A stretch of 64,000 bases of DNA from Trichoplusia ni. Taxonomy: Eukaryota > Arthropoda > Insecta > Lepidoptera > Noctuidae. Below the pieces are notes generated by a model. That model ran no database searches, was not told the origin of the DNA, and saw only the letters and a program-made list of their open reading frames with translations. The DNA is taken from contig NC_039488.1 in NCBI RefSeq assembly GCF_003590095.1, positions 11,904,001-11,968,000 of the forward strand. The letters are read 5' to 3'. The translations under genes and the position numbers were made by a program. Positions 1-11,400 of this stretch are shown piece by piece; within the stretch, counting starts at the first letter, position 1; every line of letters begins with the position of its first letter.

Positions 1-34
1 ATCGCCAAGGGCTACAGCAGCGCCACCGTCGCCG
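1..34 (+). CDS. Partial internal exon of an unrecognised gene (gene A)
   Basis: The window opens inside an exon reading IAKGYSSATVA in frame 1 and ending one base into a codon, followed directly by a strong donor (GTAAGT at 35-40). The leftover base joins the acceptor at 3714 to give an uninterrupted reading frame (GTG, then AGC AAG GCG CAG), which supports both borders. The exon start lies outside the window. I do not recognise the family, and nothing can be said about function from 11 residues. Confidence 0.75.
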
Positions 35-3000
35 GTAAGTACGCGTAACCGGCGGCCACTCTAGCTCACCACTCCGGTTACTATCTGGTCGGTCGATCCA
101 GCTTTGTAGGTCGATGTCAAGGTTTAAAACCTCGGCTCCATCGATCAATGACGAACTTTATAGTTTTATGTGAGAATTCTGTAGAACTTTACGTAGTATT
201 AGTTCGCGATTGGATGTAGTTGCACTTAGTAATGGATACTGAGATAATAATTATAGATCAAATTAATGATCATTACAAAATGGTGCCGTCCGCTCCATTT
301 TCCTTGACTTTAGTTTTACGGACAGTAAAACATGATCAAAAATGTTTGAAGTCAAAATATTCTTTATTTTTGAATGCGACTGACATTACCAGCCTGACAA
401 ATCAGGACTGATAAATGAAGTACTTTTCCGTACAATTCAGTTTTGTCATCATGACAATAATATAATCGTTACAAAAGTAACCCTAGGGGTGTGACCCTAA
501 CTCTTGATAAGCATCGATATTTCCTATCGAGTATCGATACACTTGAAAACAAAGATTACAAATATCGATGTTCATTTATTAGTTATATGAAGAGCAAAAC
601 GCACAAGCATGCTCTGCTTAGTCATATAAATAACCTAGTTCTAGATATTTAGTTTTACGATTAAGTGCAATAGGTACAAGTCAAAATTTGACACGCATAA
701 TATCTAAGTAAAATTACTTTAGTCATGGATATAATTTTTTATGCTAATATTACTTCGTCTTGGAGTTTAAATTGTTATATTATAATGAAGTATTATTTTT
801 GTTATTTTATTGTATCGTTACGTGCATGACCGCATGACGTTTTGGTTAAGTGTCTTCATGGAGACTGAAATTCGATTTAAAGTTGCGCGTTATTGTACAT
901 TTTGGAGAGAATTCAATCTTTGTTGAAATGTAAGAATCAATTTCCTCTTACAAATACTTTGTGCAAAATGTACAAATGCGCGCTATATATTTATTTGTAC
1001 TGAACTATACTTTGCTAGGCACTGCACATAGTAGTATAGACATAGTGATACTCTATGCTTAAATTAAATTATCGAGATAAGTTATCGAAATTGTTCTTTT
1101 TATAGTACATTTATTTGAATATAAAGTACAGTGATTATTTTTCCAAAAATTACGCATTTAATTTGTCATTCCCTTCGATCGGCATTATTCTATTGGTTGT
1201 AGTTTTAATGCAATATTTCAAAACCTTGGTCACGGACATTCTGCATTCAATTAATAGTGGCCCATGTTACTAACAAATGAGTGTTATTATTTAATTAAAA
1301 TACTGACTAGCGGTTTGATAATTCTATATAAGTATTAATCTGGTATATATTTTACTGACCTATAAATCAAATCAGCAATTAGATAATGCTGAGAACTTAA
1401 AGAGCGTACGATTGACATCACATTTTAAAGTAATCGTTTACAAAGCTATAATGGGCGACAGGATAAGTAGCAATATATATTCACATTCAAAATATCTGTT
1501 TATGTTTTTAGACTAGAATATCATGTGCACATCACCTCTAGTCTCAACAAATATTGCGAGTATGTTTTACGTGGGAATTATGCACTCAGCACGAAGCAAA
1601 CTGGTTTCTTTCAACACCTGGGGATAAACTGGTATTCCTGAAAATATATAACATAGCACCTGTGTTAAGAAAACAAGACAGTGTTGTCATATCAAAAACA
1701 ATGAAGTCGTAACTTTTTTTTTCCACAAATCGTAAATATTGCACCTGAGTCAGTATTTTGATTGTCGACACTCCACGTACCAATGCAAATTCATAAGTAT
1801 CGTATCACTTATCGTTAAATCATTCGATTATACCAAATTATAATTTCATTATTTTTTATATAAGCGTCTTATTTTTATTTACTGAGCGTTTTGTTCATCA
1901 TTTAGTTATTATTATCGATAGGACTTTTACCAATGTATCGCGTTGAGTCATTAAGATTATTTATATGTAATTATATTTTATTATAATAATTTAGTTTATG
2001 TATTTAATGAATCGGTTGTTTTGATTCGTTTAACTTGTCAAATGCTTGCACGTTATACATATAGCGATACGGAAAGTTATGTAGACGGAGATATGAACTA
2101 TGTTGTGATTTCTTTTTTAATATAGTGAGGTGCCATTACTGCAGATTTTTATGCTATTGTTGTACCTGTAACGCTTCATGCCCATATTATTTCACTTTGA
2201 CTTAAAGCTGCTCAGTAAATTGCTTAACTGCCAATAAGCCTTTGGCAAACTTAAGATTCTTTTTTAAAAATGCTTTTTTTTACAATTACTTTCAATTTAA
2301 TTTTGATATACCTATGCACCATTTTGACAGTATCGCTGCCTTATTCATGTAGCAGTTAAGAAATTTAGTGAATGGGCCAACGAATACGCTTTCATGTATT
2401 GAAACGCAACCGGTATTGTGATAGTGATGTGTACGACGCTCATATTATTTATAATATTATTTTTTGGATAATAAAAGAGTAATCCTACCAATCAGTTGTC
2501 GTGAATTTTATTGTCCTAACATAATAATTGTAGTAGATGCTTGTTTGTGTTCATCTATACTTTTATTATTTCTTATGTAGATAACAATATAGGCGTAGTT
2601 AACAATTCTGGTTCTATAATTTCTTGTGTCATATGATTTATACCAAAAATAACAAAAAAAACTTGTTAGAACTCTTAACGACAGTTTTCTAAAGAAATCC
2701 TTGTGAAAAAAATACTATGTTTCTTTTTTCTAATGACATCGTTAGGTTTTTTGGTTGTGATAATGTAAAGTAGATTTTAATTCCTCCTATTTATACCGCA
2801 GAATAGTCAACATTTCAGTTATTTCTTCCTACTTGAATGTTCACACCATATCATTTTCTGTAAGATTTCTTTATTATAAAAGTATTATTTTGTAGTAAAG
2901 ATCGATTGTAGACGAACTTTATTTAATAGCAATGTATTGACAAACAGACTGAACGATAATTGTTGAGCTACACAATAGTAAGGGTTAAGTATAGGTAAAG

Positions 3001-3713
3001 TGTAATGTTGTGGTCTACAACTGCATGTCACGTGGGTAAGTTCCTAATTATTATTTCAAGCACGTTTTCATTTCACGTATCTTTAGTAATTATGATTAAC
3101 ACTGCATGATGCATTCGCATGGACATATGTTTAATATCATTTGCATGTAATATTTATCCAAAGTGTCGTATAGTATCAAAATTATTAATGAAATATCTTT
3201 GTAAAATGTCGTATTTATAAAGGATGTTTTTTAAACTGGTTTTAAATATATTGCGGGTGAACTGCTATGTAATGATGATATGAGACTCTATGGGACACTT
3301 CTACGAATCATTGATAATCACGGCATGAATAATGGACTTGGAAGACGGTCAATTAACTAAATAACAGATATTTGAAATATTGTTGATTGTAGCTATTTAA
3401 CTGCGTAGATTGAAAACCGCAATATTCGATTGCGTTGTAATGATTAAATAAATTAATGTGACTACCACTGCCTTCCGCTGCGAAAATATTAATAAATAAC
3501 ATCTTGTATGATACACCTGACATTAGCATCTGTTTTCTCGGGGATAAGAGATTCTAGACACTTGCAATTTAGTTTTTGAACATTTGTTCATGAAGTTGTT
3601 TTGTCTGAACCCTCAGAAATGTCTGTATAACGACCAAGAATTCCCGAGACAGCAGTTTACGTGATTCAATGTATAGTATTGTTTCTCATGTGTTGCGTGT
3701 GTGTGATGGGCAG
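35..3713 (+). other. Last intron of gene A
   Basis: This is a 3.7 kb AT-rich intron with GTAAGT donor at 35 and a CAG acceptor ending at 3713, preceded by a T/G-rich tract. I see no convincing exon on either strand; the short open frames at 220-411 and 1586-1783 have non-coding composition. The only structured stretch noted is a cluster of ATCGAT boxes at 512-570, listed separately. Confidence 0.75.
512..570. promoter_or_regulatory. Cluster of DRE-like ATCGAT boxes
   Basis: Three palindromic ATCGAT cores lie within 60 bp: CATCGATA at 512-519, a perfect TATCGATA at 532-539, and TATCGATG near 563-570, with a partial TATCGAG at 525. TATCGATA is the DREF/BEAF-type element of insect promoters. 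Inside an intron it could mark an alternative promoter or an insulator, but clustered ATCGAT also occurs by chance and within repeats. Function is inference. Confidence 0.3.
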
Positions 3714-4690
3714 TGAGCAAGGCGCAGGCGCCGCCGCCGCCGCTGTCGGTGCCGCTGGAGGGCTGGAGCGGCACGTCCAGCGCGTGCTAGCGAGGCCGGG
3801 GGGCGGCCGCCCCGCCCCCCGCGCGCCCGCCCGGCCCCGCCCAGCCCGGCGCGGGCCCCGCCCCGGCCGGCGCAGGCCCCGCCCCCGCCGGGCTGGCCGC
3901 GCTCGGCCTCATGCTGCCCGCGCCGGCGCGCGCCCTGCTGTCGGCGGCGCACACGCTGCTGGGCCCGGCGCAGTCCCTGGCCGCGTCCTCCCCGCCCGCG
4001 CCGCAGCCGCAGCCCGCCGCGCCTGCCAACCTCGACGTACTCCCCATCGACGACCTCACCATGCCCACTGAAGACGTCAGCGATTTAAAAGACGTATTCG
4101 ACGCCATCAACAGACTCTGCGAGACCATGAGGACTTCCACTTACGAGGAACCCGAGACCGAAGAGGAGCCGGCCGTCGAAGTTGACGATGAAATTATTGA
4201 TACTATTAGTAGTAACGCGGTAAGTATAGCTGAGACGATCAGCACTACGGATGTAGAGATAGTAGACGCGGTGCAAGTTGTAGAGTGCGAGGCTGAGCTC
4301 GTGAGCCCCGCCGAGGTGTCTATCCGGACGATAGAGGCGTATCGGGCCGAACGCTGGAGCGACGCCCTCGTGTCCCCGCCCAACGATGAGACGGACACGT
4401 TACCTTCAGACACCGAACCTGCTGCGGCGACCTGCGAGCCCGCCAGCGAAATGTATTACACGGCCTCCTCTGAGGTTTCATTGATATCTGATCTCGAACT
4501 CCCCGACCGCCCGCCTGCGGACGACGACGCTGTATTCGAGGTTAAAGATAAAGAAGAGAAGAAGGAGTGTGTGATAGCAGGTCACGTGGCCGCCATGCGT
4601 GAGCGCTACGAGTCCATGACGCGCACCAACACGCCCTGCTCCGACCTGGACGCGCGCAACATCACGCCCTCACCAGACCTGCTCGGCTAA
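3714..4690 (+). CDS. Last coding exon of gene A, with an in-frame TAG
   Basis: The acceptor at 3711-3713 joins exon 1-34 in phase. The frame first reads KAQAPPPPLSVPLEGWSGTSSAC and meets TAG at 3788-3790. The same frame is then open for 299 more codons to TAA at 4688-4690. The extension starts with a Gly/Pro/Ala tract, then has a hydrophobic helical stretch (LLSAAHTLLGPAQ), then a strongly acidic region (Glu/Asp/Ser/Thr rich, codons from about 4040) and the C-terminus ITPSPDLLG. GC content and acidic composition say this frame is genuinely coding. The TAG may be read through (it is followed by C), may be an assembly or sequencing error in the very GC-rich stretch 3720-3900, or may end a short isoform. 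No family recognised. The other open frames here (3661-4071 +, 3686-3952 -, 3787-4140 -) are shadows created by GC richness. Confidence 0.75.
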
Positions 4691-4973
4691 CCGACGCCGG
4701 CAGGTGCTCTCCAGGAATACAAACGATATTAAGTGGGCGTTGGCTACCTTCGATTTGCGTGTTTGTTAAGAAGTTAGAAAATTCTGAGTCTGATTGGTCG
4801 GCAGTAAGCATCGCCTATAGTCGAATTAAAGTTACTACTGCGGTATTTTCTATAATGTAAGAAGTCAGTCACAATAGGAGTAGTTAATAACAACTTACGT
4901 AAGGACCACTCGAAGTGCAATTGCTTGGGAAAGTCAGTGTACGTACGATTCGCCAAATCCATTTGTCGTAACT

Positions 4974-5770
4974 TTAACCCATTCGCTGCCGATCTAAAGA
5001 GTAACAATATTACCCAGTTGCCGCCATACTGTACTATGCAGCCCGCCCATCGGCGGTCCCGGCATCTTAATTATGTATTTTTGCCCGCCCATTGGCGTTT
5101 TCGGCATGAAGCTGCAGATTCCGACATGAATCGTTTGATATCGCATCCAAAAAAATCCTAGAAAATGCTATTAATTTGACTTAAGATAACGCGAACGCAT
5201 AATATATGCCTTCATTGCTTTTATCAGCCAGCCCTTTGTTTTGGCCCGGCCGACCGGCAGAAGTGCCGGCCGGCTGTCTGGGACGTTTTAGGCCAAAATA
5301 AACCCTGCCGAAGGGTTTTTTTTAAGTAAGAGGCGTTCCAAATGTTTTTTCTTAGTATTTTTTCACAACTTAATCAGAACTTTCTGTTGATCAATGTTTC
5401 GAAGGTTTTACACCTTTATGTGAAATAGATGATAACACTTTATTTTTATACACGAAATTCATGCTTAAGAAGTAGCGAGCAGAGAAGTTTTTACATAACT
5501 TAATAATAGCCGTTAGTCGTACTAAAATTTACAAAAGTTTAGGACCTCTGATATAAAATCTTGCCTTTTTTCAAAACTTCAAATATCAGCAGGCCATTTG
5601 AGTTGCAAATCAATATTAATAAAACAAATCATTACACATTATCTCATTACTTTCTGACGTTATTTCGTAAAGTTATTGCAGTTTAAAATCAAACCGCCCA
5701 TGGGCGGTCTCGGCGTGAAAGTTAAAAAAATTTGCCCGCCGATGGGCGGGCTCGGCACTGAATGGGTTAA
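4974..5770. mobile_element. piggyBac-like MITE, complete, 797 bp
   Basis: The element is bounded by TTAA at 4974-4977 and 5767-5770. Its ends are inverted repeats: the left end reads TTAACCCATTCGCTGCCGA and the reverse complement of the right end reads TTAACCCATTCAGTGCCGA. TTAA target duplication with termini starting CCC is the hallmark of the piggyBac superfamily. Inside each end is a pair of near-palindromic subterminal motifs built on GCCCGCC-AT-GGCGG-CTCGGC (5041-5063, 5083-5105, 5694-5715, 5733-5756). The centre has a GC-rich hairpin (about 5235-5290). No transposase is encoded, so it would depend on an element elsewhere. It sits downstream of the gene A stop codon, probably inside its 3' UTR. 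Confidence 0.8.
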
Positions 5771-6657
5771 GATCTATGTGACTGGATAACGTTTATAACC
5801 TCTTATAAAGTAATCAGTATTCGTTTCGTATTCGATCGTTACTAGTCCACACTTAAATATTTATGAGCACACTTATAAAATGTAATAGACCGAGCGTGCC
5901 AAAAGGTGTGTTCGCACGTAGCTGAAGGGTTGTGATTTATTTTTCTTAGCCCGGTGAGGTCGCATTTATAACGAACAGAACAGTTACATATCGAAAAAGG
6001 ATCGGTTGTTTAGTAATAGGGTGTATGTAGCCTTAAGTAAGGGCAATTTATTATTATCGTAGGACCTCAATATTCGCCGGCTAGACCGCCGCTAGAAGTA
6101 TAATCAAAATTTTGAATCATTGTCGTAATCTACACTACTCAGTTACATTTATTGTGACTTCAGAACGCTCAAATTTTGTAGTTTTGTATTAATTATAAAA
6201 CATGCAATGAATTGTATCCTTATGTTTTGTCAGACCAAGTAGCTAATAATGTGCTTAGCTTAGAACTTAATAAAAGAGATGATATCGATGCCACTTACAA
6301 ATTATACATTTTTACGAGATGTTTGCAGATCAGATTGCGTTTAATGTTGCCATAAATAGATGTTAAGTATTTGTTGTGAAATTATTTTAATAATAGCTAC
6401 ATCTGTTTATTTGAAAATTAATGTTGTGAATTATTTACAAAAATATTTATTTGGGTTGAACGAATTGTTTAATGGTGATACTAGTTAAATGCAATAATTG
6501 TATTATTACGTACTTTATATTATTAAGCCTGTTGTAATTCATGTATTTAGGATATTGTATTAATATTTTCATCTAAAGTTAGCGAATAGTTGTCATGTAT
6601 AAATGTGTTATGTGTACAGACGAAACCTTTTATTATAATTCAATATACAGCTTTATT

Positions 6658-6663
6658 AATAAA
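6658..6663 (+). terminator. Candidate polyadenylation signal of gene A
   Basis: AATAAA followed by an A-run and a GTGGTTTTAGTTT-like GT-rich stretch about 10-20 bp downstream, which suits a cleavage site near 6675-6680. An earlier AATAAA at 6269-6274 is an alternative. Confidence 0.4.
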
Positions 6664-6680
6664 AAAACAAGAGTGGTTTT

Positions 6681-8336
6681 AGTTTAAACAAACGTGAACT
6701 AATATTCTTCTATCGGATGTCCCTACTAGTTCCACACCTAGTAAATGTAACTCTTTTTCTTTTTATTGAAGTTTTGAGTCACTGTTATAGTCTTCCCAAA
6801 ACTACTCACCAAACAAAAAGTATTGCGCCACGATTTAGTGGTGATATTCAATTCTGCTAAAAACCGTTATTGGCGGATTGCTACTATTACTGGTAGAATT
6901 AATATATTCTTCTTACGTTTCCGGGAAAAAAAAATACCACCCTAGGACGGATGACAATAATTCTTTTTTCATCCAGGTTCAGTTATGGACTTTCCAGCAA
7001 CTTACTCTTTCAGGCAATCCAATTCAAAACCAGTAAGAATTATAAGCAAGATACCAAACACTTCATTGGCTGAATGTCCTGAATATTATACTTACGTTAC
7101 TGCGCTTCCTACAGCAGCATCCAGTTGGTATGTATTTATCTACATGAAATCTTCGTGATGTTTGGTGCGGTTAAAAGGTAGTTAGTTACCTATAATCATG
7201 TTTCTATCTAATCAAAACTACTATTATTTTGAAAATATTGACAGCTTTTATAAATCTTTGCGTCGTGTAGGGGTTCGAACCTGCTACTTACGCAAAAGAG
7301 TCAGTACAATGTGATGTTGGGCTAATTTATAACTGAAAACATTCAACGTCAGTAAAAATTAAACTGAGTGGCTATGTACATTTCAGAGCAGCAGTGAGTA
7401 TGTGTGGTAGTAACAATAGTTATTGTAGTAGTGCAGAGCCAGAAGTCCAGGAATAGTATCATCTGTTTTAGGCGCTAGCCTGCAGCACTAATACCTACTC
7501 ACCTGTCCATTCATTGAACTATTTAGGACAGTATTTACATAAGATATCGTTGTCTCGATTAGTAATAGGTGGCGTCGCTAAGTGTAACAGAATATCTAGT
7601 CTACACTTACAACATCAAAAATACTTCAAAATCTACTTTTTAACAAAGTGTGTATGTACTTAGCCAGAACACAGACAATTATTTGACAAACATGGTAAAT
7701 TCTCTTTACATCTTACAAGGTTTTATGGTAAATGGGCAAGCAAATACGTATAATTATGACTAAGTACACACAGTACAAAACACTCCAAATTACTCAGTGT
7801 ATAAAGCGTCATAGGGAAATAAAACCAAGATTTCAATCATGTCCAGAGCGTTTATTGCGTAAAATAGTCAAAATTCTACAAGAGTAGGCAAACGTCACAA
7901 CTTTTAATGTGGAAACGCTTAGAGAATCATCAAGGCAGATAACATTTATTTATTAATTATTCTTACACACATCTCTTAACACCAGAAATTTAATTAAGAA
8001 CGGAATTCACTACTGTAATCTGGTGTCGACAGTCTATGTGAGAGCTTAGTGGTAAGGTAGGAATATAATGAGTTATGCTAAGGGACAGGGGGCCGCCAAT
8101 CCAACAACACTCGTTGTGACAGGTAAGTCGTCGCCTGCGGCGCAGGGAACTGCCGGCCCAACCCGGCGAGCCGGGCGACCGCCCATCACCTGTCACCAGC
8201 CCGCTTACCTGCGCGTTAGTAGCCCCTCACCGCGTTTAGCAACGAGCCAGGACACACAACCGGGCAAGCGACGGATAGAACGATACTAGGAACGAGCGCC
8301 TACCTTCGCTCGGGCGGCTAGGGGCGGCGCGCGCAG
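6681..8336. other. Convergent intergenic region
   Basis: This separates the 3' end of gene A (+) from the distal 3' end of BuGZ (-). The part from about 7940 to 8336 is probably the 3' UTR of the long BuGZ isoform: TTTATT at 7945-7950 is AATAAA on the - strand, about 390 bases past the stop. The rest is AT-rich with no gene visible. Open frames at 7990-8196 (-), 8068-8289 (+) and 8236-8436 (-) are low-quality shadows. Confidence 0.5.
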
Positions 8337-8428
8337 CTATCGGTAGCGCGGCTGCATGACGGGCAGGCCGGCCATGCCGCCCGGGAACATCGCGCCCATC
8401 GGCATCATGCCCCCCGGCAGCAGCATCC
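8337..8428 (-). CDS. BuGZ: BuGZ exon 9 (distal alternative C-terminus)
   Basis: After acceptor TTGTGTGTGCAG this exon starts with GG, which completes a Gly codon begun by the G at 10557. It encodes MLLPGGMMPMGAMFPGG and then MAGLPVMQPRYR, with stop TAG at 8339-8337. The Pro/Met/Gly composition and the final Arg-Tyr resemble the C-terminal region of ZNF207 (which ends in GGRY). Phase agreement with the internal donor of exon 8 is the main evidence. Splicing straight from exon 7 would be out of frame. Confidence 0.75.
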
Positions 8429-11400
8429 CTGCACACACAAACGCGCGCTCAGCGGGGGCCGCGGCGCTCGGCCAGCAACAGGGGACCGGGGTCCAACATC
8501 GGCGGGGCCGGTGTGACTGCTGAACAATCGCCTGTCGCCCGGACCGGGCCGCGGCCGCCGGTCGCACCGGCGACGGAGGTGCAGAGTAAGCAAAGGAACA
8601 CAGGTAGGTAGGATAAATAATTCACATGAAAAATCACACTTTCAAAATACTCGGCGATGTAATAATCGTAATATCCGTAGTTCATGCATGTTTCAGTGTG
8701 ATCCGAGAATGGTTGCTCGTAGAATCCAATTCAGCCAACGACTATTAACTCTTTCGTATCATGCACATTGTAAAGCGACAAAACTACTGTACGTAAATAT
8801 AATATTAGTGTACCCACCCGTAAACCGACAAAGTCACATTTTATATGACACTACGAGAAAATCGAGACAGTAATAAGATAAGAGCTACTACAATAAGCAA
8901 ATCCATTAAGGAATGTGAATAAAATTACCGGCCATTTTCATTCCGTTCCTCCGATAGTGCGGATGGCACATCAAAATCACAGTTTAACTCGTTGAAAGTG
9001 TTAATTCTAGGGAGTGTACGAGTGGTCCTGTACTAGGGGCGTGGGAGACCGGCCGGCTCGTGTTAGTTGGGTGTTAGGGTGTGAGTATCGGACAAGCGTT
9101 ACGTGTTCACATTACTGAGAGAGAGACGAGTGTATGTCGTCGCGGGCGGCACCGACCTCCAGTGCTATCGTAATACATAATGCAAGTGGACCCACCGAGC
9201 GACAACGACCGCTGACTGCTCTGAAAGCCAAGCACTGAGTGTCTTGTGATGCCTTCGGACATGAGCGAACTAAGTGGAGAGCTGCTCCACGCTCTTAAAA
9301 CACAAGCGATCATTTCCTTACACACACAAACATAAACTAAAGTAATCATTTATTAATTAGATCATACATGTTACCGTGGAAAATAGAAAAATAAATTGAG
9401 TCGAGAAAATGCACTTTATTTTAAGATAAAAACGATTGTGACAAGTCCATTTTCCACGTCATAATATTGTAAACCACACAGTCGTGTATAACAAAACGAT
9501 GGAGTCTTTCAAACAAAAATTGATTTACTGCCATATTATACTAATCTAACGTAAAGTATTATCACTATGAAAAATCACCCACTCTATATTATTCTTATGT
9601 TCAATATTAAATGCAAAAATAATATATACTATGTGTGAAATAGTGTTACAATAGCTACAACAACAAGTGAACTGTGTTTTGCCAATATTTTAGGTAATAT
9701 AAAAATATGGACGACTATAGTGAGTTATCAATTGGAATGTTATAAAATCCAGTCTTTGAGCTAACATTCAACATTACATAATTTCTTTGGTTTACATTGT
9801 ACAAAAAATTCAACGAGTCTCGGCTTTGGACCATTTCAACATCAAAAATACATCGTTACATTAAATACATATAACTTTATGTTCAATGTGCAACATTAAG
9901 ATAACGACAATATAATAATTACGAGTTACCTAATATGTTTGATATGTCCTACTACAGTATCATATCCATACAAATACATCGTAATACTGTTCATTGGGAA
10001 TCATCTGAAAGGATATCAGAGGTTTAAACACGGACAACATAAGGCCACCATTCGTAAACAGAACGGTTCTAGTTCAGCTGATCAGTGCATTACGTGAACT
10101 TTGATATGTTCCGTTCATGAACAGTGTTTCATAAACACTGCAAGAAATTTATAAAAGGGAAGATAGTAAACACTTCGCAAAGTTTTTGAATAGCATCAAA
10201 CTTAACAGTTCCTTTGAGTACAAGTTTACCGGGAGGTGTGCGAAATGCACTTGCGACCGTCTGCAAACTGTTGGGTTCAATACTTTATCAGTCGTAATTA
10301 CATAACAAAACTTGGTTATACTATAGATGGTGCTTCGTGTATTTGTGAGAGGGAGAAAATATTATATGACCAATTTGAAATTTTCAGAAGATTGAATAAA
10401 TCTGTAATGATGAAGTTATCAATGTGGAATACCTTCTAAGGTTTATCACTAACACCTATATCAGAGAAGTATTGGTAAGAGCAGGTGTGGGGGGTGTCGC
10501 GCTTGCAGACGGTCCCGTGGCGCACTAGTAGTGTGGCGGGTGTGGGGGGTACTGACCGGGCTGCAGCGGGCGCACGAGGTTGAACTGCGGCATGACGGGC
10601 AGCATGGGCACGACGGGCGGCATCTGCGCCACGGACACGGGCGCGCGCGGCACCAGCCCCGCGCCGCCCGGCACCAGGCCGCCGCCGCCCAGCACCGACA
10701 CCACGCCGCCCAGCACGCCGCGCCGCAGCGCCGCGCACTGCTGCTGCCGCGCCGCCGCCACCGCCGCGCTCATGTGCGCCGCCACCTGCACACACCAGCA
10801 CTGCTCACTACTAGCCGCGGGCTCGCCCACCGCACGAGACTGTACGAGACAGTCTAACATGATGTTATACTTTCGCAATTTCAGTTCATAATTCGTATTT
10901 TGATACAGATATTTAAAATATTTAAAATCTAGTAAAAGCTTAATAAATTCATTTAAAAATGCCAAACAAAACAACAAATGTTAACTTTGTGTTAGGGATT
11001 CAATTAATTATTCACAAAGGACTACTAAAAACGACATGAGGGATTACAACTAAATAAAAGTGCTCTATTAGTATGTTTTACACGAAGCAAATTATAAACA
11101 GCATACACTAAAAACTGAACAATGGTGACAGGACGCAAAATAAATACTTACAGCGGGTGAAGGGTAAGGGAGAACTCTACGTGATCCAAACAAGGTGTAG
11201 AGATAAAAATACCACTAACCCATACCTCTGCCTGGCTGGTGCTGGGCGTGATGAGCGCGGGCTGCGCGTGGTGATGGTGCAGATGCGGCGGCGGCTGGTC
11301 GGGCTTGGGCTTGGCGCGGTAGCGGGGCGCGCGCGCGCGGATCTCGTCCAGCGACACGTCCTCGGGCGGGTGCACTATCTTGGAGCCGGCGCCCGTGGCC

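Larger units (their letters stand above)
4691..6680 (+). other. 3' UTR / downstream region of gene A
   Basis: AT-rich sequence follows the TAA at 4690 with no further coding exon. Candidate polyadenylation signals AATAAA occur at 6269-6274 and 6658-6663. If the distal one is used, the 3' UTR is about 2 kb and contains the complete MITE at 4974-5770. The small open frames at 4774-5007 and 4925-5161 belong to UTR or MITE sequence and look non-coding. Confidence 0.5.

Noticed and set aside
3661..4140. Overlapping Arg/Ala/Gly-rich open frames on both strands
   Set aside because: GC-rich shadows of the gene A exon; splice phase and the downstream acidic region fix frame 2 as coding.
7265..7300. 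GGGGTTCGAACCTGC, resembling a tRNA B box
   Set aside because: No A box or stem partners nearby.
8068..8125. MSYAKGQGAANPTTLVVT with a following GTAAGT on the + strand, like a first exon
   Set aside because: Lies within the probable BuGZ 3' UTR, no matching downstream acceptor found, and no supporting features; could be revisited with RNA data.
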